This document shows positions 14,201 through 26,200 of a stretch of 64,000 bases of DNA, piece after piece. Below the pieces are notes generated by a model. It saw only the letters and a list, made by a program, of their open reading frames with translations, was not told where the DNA came from and did no database searches. A program made the translations under genes and the position numbers. The stretch lies in NCBI GenBank assembly GCA_916610825.1, contig OU744449.1, forward strand, positions 26,643,732 through 26,707,731, read 5' to 3'. The stretch comes from Haliclystus octoradiatus (taxonomy: Eukaryota; Cnidaria; Staurozoa; Stauromedusae; Haliclystidae). The first letter of the stretch is position 1; the number at the start of each line of letters is the position of its first letter.

Positions 14201-17200
14201 TACTGAGAAGTGGTCTGAGACTAAATGATTGTTGTACATTAAATAAAACATATTTTTTTTTTATTTTTGTTTTTTTGTATTTATCATTTTTCCACGAACC
14301 GGGTAAGCTTACAGCTTTTTTTCACCGGGGTGGTTGGTTAATTTGTTAGTATTTTGAAGCTTGTGTGCGTTTAATAGCCGGATGCCCTTCCTGACGCCAA
14401 CCTATAGTGCTTCGGACAGGGATTGAACCCGAGACCCTGCGGGCCGTGATCCAACACCCTAGCCACTACACCAAGGCCGCCATAAGCTTGTTATATATTT
14501 CCCGTGTATAACTGGCTATTTTATTTGCGTTACTTATTGTTTTTGTAGGAGAAAATAGCCCACTGCAAGGGTTATACTGCATGGAGATGGGACAAATATG
14601 TCGAACAAAAATCAGATTGCATAACATTAAATAAAGATCAAGAATACTATATGGAAACGGAACTTCTAGATTTTGTATCGGGCTATTTTATTGAAGTTGC
14701 GATGTTTCATCATAACACTAAATGGACAGAATCACAAATCGAAGGTGCTGTTGATGAAAAGCAGCGGATTGAGATCACAACAAAATATGAAATGGAAACG
14801 CAGGTATAATGCATAAAAGTATCATTTTGATCACGAGAAAAATTAAATCATGTCAAGCCCGGCCAAATGAAGCCAACATTTGCACAACATTTGATGAAAT
14901 TTCGCATCAATGTTGTGAAAATGCTGGCTTCATTTGACCACCCCAGGCAGCATTTTGCCAGCAATTTTACAACATCGTTCGCGATGTTGTATAAATGCTG
15001 GCAAAATACTGGCAAGAGTGGCCAAAACAAGCGGATAGGTACAATATATCGCCTTAGCCAAACTATCACAGCAGTAGTTCACGGAAGATCATCACGAGAC
15101 TCCAGACAGTATCACAAACCTCGAGACTATATCACGGTCAGATTATATCGCTGGCTAAATGCTGGCAAAATGCTGGCTGAGGTTGCCAAATGAAGCCAGC
15201 ATTTTCACAACATCTGGAGCCGGAAATAAATTTCTAAAACGGGAAATCATCTTCCGCGTCATTCGATTAAGATTTATATTTATTCAAATTATTCTGGTTC
15301 AATAATATCTTTCGTTCTGGTTGTCCTTCGTTGCTCTACTTCTTGGGCAATTTTAAATTAAACCTCACTACATTTTAATAATCAGTATCTGAATCGTATG
15401 TACTTTCTTTGTCACTGTCCATCGCAGAAATATTAAAATCACTTGAGAATTTCGATAAAGAGCAAACACTGCCTCAGAAAATGACAAACTACATTATTTG
15501 TATTTTTCGACTCTATGAAATGATAAATCAAAATTTTCATGGCAAGACTTTCGCACCAAACTGTTGTCATTGCGTGACTAAATTAAAGCATTACGTAATC
15601 ATTGACCAATAGTGGAGACGTTTGTTTCATTCTTTGAAATTCAATATGTCAAATGTTGTGAAAATGCTGGCTGGGGTGGCCATTTTCACAAAATTTGTTG
15701 GCCAATGTTTTGATCATCTTCAAAGTGCCAGCCAACAAAATCCAACACCAAAATTTGTTGCAATTTGTTGACTGGGGTGGCAAAATGAAGTCATTTGTTA
15801 TTTATCCACAAACCGGATAAGCGTGAAGCTTTTTTCACCGGGGTGGCTTGTTAACTGATTTGTATATATTTTGAAGCTTTTGTGCATTTTATGGCGGATG
15901 CCCTCCAACCAATAGTGCTTCAGCAAGGTATTGAACCCAAGACCCTGCTGGCAAAGGTACTAATTCCTAACCACTACACCACTAAGGCTGCGTTTTATAT
16001 CAAACGATGATCAGACAGTGTATACGATTTGTTTACATATAGCTTATAGTACTAGAGGCTAGATTGTCATCATTTTGTGCAGTAGGCCTGGATTCATTTC
16101 CTCGTTGGTTCACACAAGTTATTTTTATTTGCCTGTAGAAGTTTTTATAGGGTGGAGTAGTTATCACTTGTCATTTGTAATTAACTGAAAATGTAATGTT
16201 ATATATATCGTATATTACAGATTTTGAAGATTTGCGATTCTGCTCAAATGTTTAAATTGGAATTTGGTGGTCGAATTTCTGAGCCTCTTCACGGTGATAT
16301 GACATCAAATGAATTCGAGGCTTCAGTTAATCAAATGTTTTCACAGAAATGCATAGATGGAAGTCCTTCAAGTATGTCTTAATTACGTAAACATTATTCT
16401 ATTTTAGTGGCAATAATAATTTTTATGCAGTGTTAATATTAGCATGAACGTAATACTCAATTTTGTGTTATAATGCTGCTTGGCTTACATTATTGGCACG
16501 GAAAATGCGATGGAAAGTTTCTCCAACGGAACTCCAATTGGAAGGTTTCTCCATCTATCTGTTTGGCTAAGATTGTTCTATTTTAAAAACCTATTATTTT
16601 GTATGTGTTATGAATGTAAAATGTTTCAGCGTGGCACTCGTTTACAATTTCATTTAAAACTTAATCTTCAAAAATTTCGAATGGAACGGATTGAAAATTA
16701 TAAACGTTAACAAGCCATTGTGAATACTAACAATAATATATCAATCCAATGTATAATAAAATAAAAATGATTCATATCGGGCTCCAAATGTTGAGGTAAA
16801 ATGATTGAGAGCGTATAAAATAACATCCACTTTCGTAGAGATTTCGAAACGGAGTTGAATGTAATTAATGAAATAAAGAGAGAAACACAGGGGCAAAGGG
16901 AATTTGATCGTTTGATTGTTAGTTTATAGTTATGCTAATACTTGCATTAGCATAACATATACTAGATATATATCTATAGGCATCAAGTTTATTACAATTT
17001 GAATCGCTTTGTCATTACTATTAATCTTCTGTTTATCCTCATGAATATTCAGCATATCTATACTTAGAATAGGAAACAAAGATTAGGTGAAGGTCTTTCC
17101 CGGTACTCGGAGCTTCACGCGTTTAGTTGCAATCTTCAGACGGGGATGGCATCTATATACCTATAGATGCGGAAGTTTGCGTGTGTTTGTGGCTCTCTTT

Positions 17201-20200
17201 GTCACAAGTAAGTTGCTTAAGTTATATAGCAATATAGAATCGCAGTCTATTTGCTTTGCTTTTCTTGTTTCGCAAACTATGGCACGATCTTCTATTTGTT
17301 TATTTCGATTTCTGTTCTGCATAACAACAACAACAAAAAGGTGATGTTTCAACTTTCGATATCAGATTTATGTATTTCATTTTCGATACTAAATTTCACA
17401 AGTGTTAAATTCCAAAACACGTTAAGCCTGGTTTCCATATAGCAAATTTGCCCGCGTCGTTGCCTGCGACATTTGCCTGGGTCACAGCCGTAGACATTTA
17501 ATGATCTTTTTTCTATTGTTTCGACCGGATATCATAAGTCTTGCCTGTGTCTACGGCTGTGACCCAGGCAAATGTCGCAGGCAACGACGCAGGCAAATTT
17601 GCTATATTGAAACCCGGCTTTAACTATCAACTTCGTCGAAACATTTACTGTTGTCATTAACAAATATTCCGTTTCCTTACACATGACACCAAAAAAATGT
17701 TAACACAGATTCGGATAGCTGAAGCTATAAATGATGAAGAATTTTGAAACGGATTTTCAATTTGGACGCGAATAATAAGCAATTATTGAAGGAGGCTGCA
17801 CGTAAGCTGAGGCAGATAATTTCGACCGAGGTATGAATTATTCTGAATATTATGCAAAGCAGAATTCAATAATTGACTTATCATTGTTTCAAAATTTCAA
17901 GAGCAAATCGTGAGAAATCAAGTATCAGAGAAAGATAGTTTTATCATTAACTTGCAAATTCTGTTTCCCAACTAATAGAACTTGAAAACTATGAAAAAAT
18001 GTTGACTTTCCTCAATAAAACATTTGGTTTCAAGATCAACAATCATGATAGTTATGTACCCGGCAATAGTTGGACAATTTAGTTAACTTACATTCTATAT
18101 ACAATTTCCAAGTCCTATTATTTGAGAATAATAAATTAGTAAGTTAATAAAGTATCTCCTTCTTCTGATAATTTTTCTCTGCCACTTGTTCTCTACCGCG
18201 CTGTGCTTGGGTACTAGGGAATGAGATATTGATTTTTAATGGATCAAAGAAAATATGCCACCAAAATCAATATCTCCATGGATGAAGCGTTTTAGCTCGA
18301 AATATCGTGTTTTCTTTCGAATACTACAATCAAACCGCCTGATAAATTTTGTAATTATAATAAGCGGAGATATTTGATGCTTGGGGTAAGCTATTTTCTT
18401 TTAAGTAAGATCATTCACGTTTTTGCAAACTCGAAACGAGAGTCAGGGTGACGTCAGAATTATAAAATTCGTATCTCCTTTTGCGAAATCAAAAATTTCT
18501 AATGTGCAAGTCAACTATGCTCACACCTTTAGGACAACTATTCTTTGTTAAAATGTTTCCGTATCGTGTGCACTTTAATAAACAAGCAATCTTCATTCAT
18601 TTGTAGGTTTACCTTACTTCGTGGAAGATTTTGAAAATGTTCCAACAAACAACGAGGTCGGTGAAAGAGTTGAAGAAATCAATCCCTTCTGTGGCAGATT
18701 TTCACTCAAACTCAGCAAGACAGTACGGCTTTATATCTTTAGATCAGGAGTAACAATGTACAACGGAATCACAACGACCAGTTATAGCCTTATCCAACAC
18801 CCACAGGTAATATTTGATAACGTGTTATGTTTTTGAAATATTTCTATTTTCAAGGCATAAGTGACATTTTTTACTCAGAGTGCTTTCTTTAGCAATAAAG
18901 TTGATGCAATAAGGTGTACACCTTCCCACGACAATACTGTCATACATCTAGCAGAGACTCCTTCGTTTATAACTAAAACACTTAAAAAACTTGGATACAC
19001 TTGAAACATTCATATAACGAGATGAAATATCATAGCCAATTGCAACTGCAATTAATTCCATTTTCTCTATTATTAATCCAGTGTTCATCATTGACTCGGC
19101 CCCACATGTATCCAAATGTAGATTACCTTCTATACGATAATACTCAATTAGTAATATTGATCATCTATTAGAATAAAAGGCCATTATAAATTTCAAAATG
19201 GCCGAGAAAATCGCAAATAATTGCCGCAAACACACATACACATAGACATTTATAGGTATCGATATATCATTATTTATTTATTCGGATGTAGGTAAATTTT
19301 ATACTGGATACCATTTATGTTAGTTGATAACACAATACAGATTATGGAAATTAGTAACAGAAAATCAGAATTACTGTAGTTTTGTTGTTGTTGATGATGT
19401 TGCTGTTGTTTTGTAAGATAATGAATTATTCTCTGTATATACCGTAATTCATTGTTTACAGAGATAAACCCCGTTATTAGCACAATAGTTCTTATTGATT
19501 GGGGAAATTAAGAAGTTTAAGTACAGTTGAATATTACGATTAATCTGTGTGCACCGACGAGGAATCGAACCACGGCCTTTCACACAGAAAGCGGACTCTC
19601 TAACCATTGAGCTACCAGCGCATTTTTTTGATGTCTCTGATGGAATGCCATGACATTTTATTTGATGTTGAGATAAATTCTGAAATTTCCATCTCACCGA
19701 AGCACACATTGCTGATGTGAGATGATCCAATCCAATATAAAGATTTAAATTATGAAAATAATGTACTCTCTTTCGCTGTTTCGTTGTTTGAATTGAATTA
19801 ATTATTTAACGCTGATTTTTCTTATCCTCTTCGTTGTTTTTTTTTTCACGTTCTGAGTCGACGATTACTTTCCGCCTCCTTAATATTCTAAAGAGTATTC
19901 TTGTTGTATGCTTTCAACTGCGATTATGATCTTCATTATTACCCCAGGCTGATATTATTAGTACAGAAGTTAATTGGTGAGCCATATTTGAATCAGGAAA
20001 TCTGAATAAATGATGATAATGATGATGTTAAGCAGAGAATTGATGTTAAATTCTCAACATGAGCCACGCCCTGATGTTTATCCTCCTCCTTTGGGCTCAT
20101 GAATGCTTAACATCAATTGGTCTTCCTCTTTTCATTGTTACATAAAGATGTTATTTGTAACTTGTTATTTGCTGGCCCTTAGATGTTATTTGGACCAGCG

Positions 20201-23200
20201 AGCCATGTCTCCAACCTCCTTATGGCTCTATGATGATTTAGCTTTTGTGCATGATGCTTCTGCAGCGAAAATACTCTTCCAGCTCATTCACCAGGCCACC
20301 ACCGATGTTTACTTTGAAGCAGACGCGTGCTGGAATGAATTGTCGATGGTAGCGATCTTGATCTCCGCCTACTTTTGCTACCATGGTGTTCTGAGAGACA
20401 GTACTTTCATAGATTGTTCCCGTGCTCGTGTTTGTATCTTGATCCTCGAAACCATCATTTGCGGAATCACTGAAGTATGATTCTGAGTCTGTGTCATCCT
20501 CATCGAAGCTGTCGTCACTATCATGATCCTCGCTCATGGTAGCCATATTCTCTGATGGAATTGGATCAATCTTTCTGACGATTGCATCACATGGAATTGA
20601 CTGTGTTTCGGCATCAATCGTAACAGGTGGAATAACAGCCACTTTTGATGGAAAATTATTTTCTGTCTGTGTTGATGCATCTAATCTTACTACTATTGAT
20701 GCTGCATTGATGATGACAGTTTCCATTGATTTGCATTTTTCAATGGCTGCCTTCATTTTCTCTTTCAAATTAGAATATTCTGCTTCCTCGGCGATACGCA
20801 ATTGTTTTTCTGTACACAATTGTGTTTTGAGTGAAACCATTTCCGCTTCAGCATCAAGAAGCATCTGCTTCAAATTATTAGCTTCCTTCCTCCATTCAGC
20901 TTTGGATTTTTTCTTGCCATTTTTTCTTCTTGGTAAACATTGGTTGAAAAGACCACACGTGAATTTTGATTCGCTTGTCATTATAAAATTCAATAATTCA
21001 AACTGTAAAGAATACCAAAAAGAACATTTACTTGATGCTCCTAGAGAAAAGCCGAATTGCGCTATGTAAATACTTATCAATATCATAGTTTTAATGTAAA
21101 CATTTCTAGAGTTGATTCCAAAGCTTCGCCCGATTACTTCAAATGTAATTGATTGAATGTTGAAATTTGAGCAGACCAGCAACAACAACAACAACACAAT
21201 TATTTTATTCACATTAATTGAACTTCATCAGTTACTTTATACTTATATATGTAATTGTCTAATGAAAGGTGAGCGATAAAGTAGACGTTGTTTGACCTTT
21301 CGAAATTCAGCTTTTGCCATCTTCAGATGTTTATATTACATTTCCTTTTGATTAAACTTCTGAGGATTGGGTCTACACACAGGCAAATAAAAACGATTAA
21401 ACTATCCATACATTCCAAATGCAAGGCGTGTGTGATACCAGTACTACTGGTGTGCTATTAATTACTCTTCATTGATCCAAGCAAATGCAATATAAATTGA
21501 CATATTATATGACCTTATAGTTTATACAAACATTATCTGTGATAAGTTTGGACTAATAATAATCAATATTTCATAGCAAAAATCAATGGAAGCAATAATT
21601 GTTTATTTATGAACAACGTTTAGGATCAACATTACCCATAAGTTTAAACTTATTTAGAAATTAGGGCTACTTAATTACGAAAATACGACTTGCTAAACAA
21701 AATTACTACTTTGCCAAATAAAAAAATAGTTTGCCTTTCATGTTTGCGAATAGATGTTTAAGCAAGAAAATTTTCTCTCTAGATAGGTAGATGACTAACC
21801 GAGAATGAAAATAGTCTTCAAAAAATCAAAGTCAGAGCGAAGAGACATTCGAATCGAAGAAATATCAATTTTGTGATTGTGACGTCACTAAATTAATTTT
21901 TGCGATAATGCTAAACTGCGTAGTTGCTCTTTGTTAAAACCGGCCATGATTTAAGACACATACAGCTTCATTATTACTTAGTTTTCTTTTCCATACATTT
22001 CTTTACCCATCGGTAACTCCATCAATAGAAATGATTAAGTTATTATTGTGTTATGATGATGATAGTGGTTTCATATGAACATTTCTTAAGCATATTTATA
22101 TATAAGCAACACTGTTATGATACTCAACTGTGTATCTGTTCAGAGATCGACTATAGATATTGTAAACGCTGATGATTAGCCGCTTACAAGTTAAAAAAAA
22201 CCTATTAAAAACTCAATACAATTTAAACTTACCTCATAAACAATCTTTGTTATTAATTTTCATCAAATATACGAATACGAAGTGTTGTAATCAATTGAGA
22301 TTCTGCAGAGTCTCAAAAGGCAAAGTTATCGATCAGAGATTCAAATTGAACCAAAGAAAAGTCAGTATAGCGATTGTGACGTCATTAATCGTTATCTCGT
22401 TATAGTAAGATAACCTGTAAACGAGGTTTTGGAAATTACCGAATTTTTGAGCTGTTCTCCTCAAAAACAATTTATATGCACCAAACTCCCAATCAACAAG
22501 GAGAAATATATATATATATAATAATAATAGGTAATACTGAAAAAAGTTATCTAAAAGGTGTTTTATTGTAAACAACCGCTAAAAATCACTGCTGGAAGTT
22601 TAATATCGATCGTATTAAACAACTTTTTTGCGATACATATTACGTGTAACCTTTAAATAATACATATGTTTTATTTAAAGGTAAGTGACATTCCATAGAT
22701 AAATGTTCAATTATTTACCGTAAAATATCAAAGATATTCATTTTAGGAATTACAACTATTCTGTACATAGTGTTTTTGGTATGCAAGAGTAAAATAAAAG
22801 CGGCTCCCTCTCCTATCTTCAAGAAATCTGCTCTCACCTCACAATGAAATTCCCTGTAACAATAACCATGTGTGAATCATAATTAATTTATATAATTTTG
22901 TTTACAGTTTTGTTTTGCCTATCTTGGTCCTTTTAAAGCAACCATACGATCTCATCTATCTTACCTTCATGTTGATGGCAATGTGAAAAATTGGAATCCA
23001 ACATTTTCTTATAATAAGGAGAATGATGATACCATGTGGCATCATACATGTATCAATGTCGAAGATGCCGTCAATAATAATCGTAATTTTCCAACAAATT
23101 TAAAATCAAAGTCATCTGTTGTTGTCAGAGCTGTTGAAATGCTGCTTGAAAATGATGAAAATCGTGATGCTTTTATTGATAAATTGTGGATTGGAAAAAG

Positions 23201-26200
23201 CAAGCAAACAGGTAAGAAGTGACGCGGAAGATTCGATATTGTTCACAGATTATTCACAGATATTTTCACAGATTCACAGCATAATTCTTATTTTATTCGG
23301 AAAGAAACCCTTCTTTGTAAAGAATCCTAGTATTTACCAAAAGATAATTTCAGAAAACTTTTCTATTATCGATTAATAAATAATAAAACATGAGTGTAGT
23401 CTAGCCATTGTAGTATATTATATATTATCAAGATATTATAATAGAACCAAGATAGTCTAACTCAGATTAGTGTTTTAAAGAGTTTTAAACAGCCCATATC
23501 TGAACCTCGAAATTTTTTGCATCTTAAGAGAGCTTTTGAGGCCAATTCTCAGTGATTTTGCCGTGTCAGAATAGATCAAAATGTTTGGAAATGATCGATA
23601 TTGGGTCAACAAAGATAGAATTTTGAGGATGTTATTGATGTCGGACGAAGATGTTGTTTTTAAATTTGAATTATTCAATACTTGAGGATGTTAAATACAT
23701 TTTATTTGGTTGATTTTCACAAAGGTAAGATAATATTATGGGCTGCTTAAAACTCTCAAAAACACAAATTTGAGTTCGACTATCTTGGTTCTATAATAAT
23801 ATGTTGTATATATATATATACACAATCTGATTAACCTGATTAACTTGAATATTTCATTCTTTCTATATTTATCTCTTCGAGTTTCACTTTTCCATTAGCA
23901 AGTTGCGATTTCCACAGAAAGATGGACTATATTTGTTAGCGAAAAAAATAGAGACTGGACATCAGAATCAATTTCCAAGTTGAATTTGAAGTTGCTATAT
24001 GACCTGAAATTTACAGCTGAGTTTAACTGCTGAGAAATATTTAACAATTTGACGCCGAGGCCGAGTTGTCTATACCTTTATTAAGTCGAAACCGACTAAG
24101 GTGCTTTTCGTTGTTCTGCATTCTGATTGGTTGGTCGTTCACTATTTTCTCATAGTGAACTTTGGCAAGCTACCCCTCAAAACAGTTCAAAACAGTTAAC
24201 AAACGATTCCCAATTTTTTTTAATCAATATTACATAACGAGTTTCTTATAAATTCCGTGCCCGAGGAAACAAAACAAGCAACAAAATATGAGATGAAGAT
24301 GTTTAATTGTAGGCTATGCATACACAATTTCAATCTTCATTAGCAATTTTCTTGCACCAGAGAATTTTAACTTGCAAAGTGCAAACATTTATATAATTGT
24401 ATTCCCATAAAGTTTTAGACAATTATAATTTCAAATGTGACATTGAGCTATAACGTTTGTTAGTGAAAAAAATATTCTGAACCAGATCGATATTAATATC
24501 TATTTAATCGTTTCATTCATTTCTCTCCTAATCGGTTAGTTATTCAAGATCAACCACCAGCTTCTCCTGATGGTGCTCACGTATCACAATTAAAAGTTTC
24601 ATCAACAGAAATAAATATTTGGCATATTTCAATGGGATTCTCGAACTGCTATACTTCTGCACCATTATTTAGTATTATTGAAATGGATGGATTGAATCGA
24701 TTCAACTCAACCGGGTTATGCAACGATAACAAAGGAACAGCAATGATTTCTCCAATGCATCAAGCAAGTTCAGCATTCAGTGGAACGTTTGACCTTAGTT
24801 ATGGTGACAGAATCATCCGCGGTATGGCTTTCATATAACATATTTGCAGACCTTATTTGTTGTTGCACTTCATGTTGTAGCCGATCGACGAGTAATTGAC
24901 CAGGAGAAAACAAAACATCTCCTTCTTGAATAGAAATGGGATATAAATTGACAAGTGAAGTATTTTAACTAACTGTCAATCAATGTCAATCAATGTTAAT
25001 CACAAGGGAAGACAGTATTTGATTTGATTATTTATGTTTTCGTTGTTGACCTAGTTCGTGTTGACCTAGTTAGTGATTATTCCAGATGTAGAGAAAAAAC
25101 AATTAGTGTTTCTATTTTATTTTGCGTCTGTTATTTAAATCCAGCTCTCGAGCGAAACAATTATGCAGTGATATCGATATCAACGTAGATACAAACCCGA
25201 CAGAAAACTACCGAATGGATTCAAAATTTGATAAATTAAAATATTTAATAATTATTCAGTTCTAGTTTAATCCATTAGTAAGCTGTGCCAATTTACTTGT
25301 ACATCATCAGCAACGTATTTCATGCTCGGATAATATGTTGTTGATAATTTTAGGAGTTCCATCAGATATCAAGGCTGATGATCTAGCCAGCCTATTGTCA
25401 TCAAAGTTTGAAGGTGGTTCATTAAAAGTAAAGAAGACGGGGAATTGTTCTAGTCAAAGTTGGACGATACAATTTACAGGTATCGGTGGTAACAAAGAGC
25501 AGATTCAAACTCAATCACATAACTTAATTGGTAATGAGGTTAGAATCAAAACGAATACTATTGAAAATGGTGGATTATTTACAATTATACCAGCTGAGTT
25601 TGTCAGAACTATTCACACGACAGCACAGGTAATATGTCTCGTTTTCGTATCCCGGGGGGTAACTTCCATACTTTGGGTATATGGGGACATTCAAATATTA
25701 AAGGGTACCTTTCTCAACATCCATCAAAAATTTTTGGGGTATGCATAGTCATAACTTTTTTTGAGGTGTTCTTTTGACGCCTTTGCAAGTTTTTCATCGT
25801 GCAAAATAAATTTTGCATATGAAATTTCTTTCTTCAATCTTTTTTGGTTGAATCTGCCTTTCATAAAATATATATTTGGGGTATCTTTTTCATCATGTGA
25901 AATTGTTTATGGTCATTTTGCCAAAGTTCCATTTGAACGACCCCGTCGAAGAGCAATGGAAGTTACCCCCCCCCCCGCGTTTCGTATACTTTTGTATCTA
26001 CTACTATATAGTGCTATGTCCAGCACAAATCTGATTGCAATCGATATTCCACGCAGCCTCACAATGTATAAGTCCCAAGGCTTGTTTTCTCATAGTTATG
26101 TGAGCCAACGTGTGATTTCCTGCATAGCGAAAATAGCACCTATAAATTAATTTTGAAAATTATTCTCATCTCGATTCACAAACTGCCATAAAACATCAAT

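Larger units (their letters stand above)
18807..22907. other. Intron 14 outside the nested gene and tRNA-like repeat
   Basis: The intron holds the tRNA-like repeat at 19549-19621 and the antisense frame at 20238-20981. TGACGTCA palindromes occur at 21880-21887 and 22377-22384, and an AT/AAT simple repeat near 22508-22531. Otherwise nothing recognised. Confidence 0.5.

Noticed and set aside
19549..19621. Functional tRNA (an anticodon GTG can be read)
   Set aside because: The anticodon stem has a mismatch and the variable loop would be about one base; a similar sequence at 42544-42615 points to a repeat family.
20982..21212. N-terminal extension of the antisense frame up to 21212 (a signal-peptide-like [12 protein letters not shown] start)
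   Set aside because: The extension is low-complexity and crosses a good - strand splice acceptor at 21003-21004; it begins in an AAC/GTT simple repeat.
18449..22384. TGACGTCA motifs (18449, 21880, 22377) as CRE-type regulatory sites
   Set aside because: The same palindrome also occurs inside exon 21 (30152); no promoter context was seen, so chance or repeat origin is as likely.
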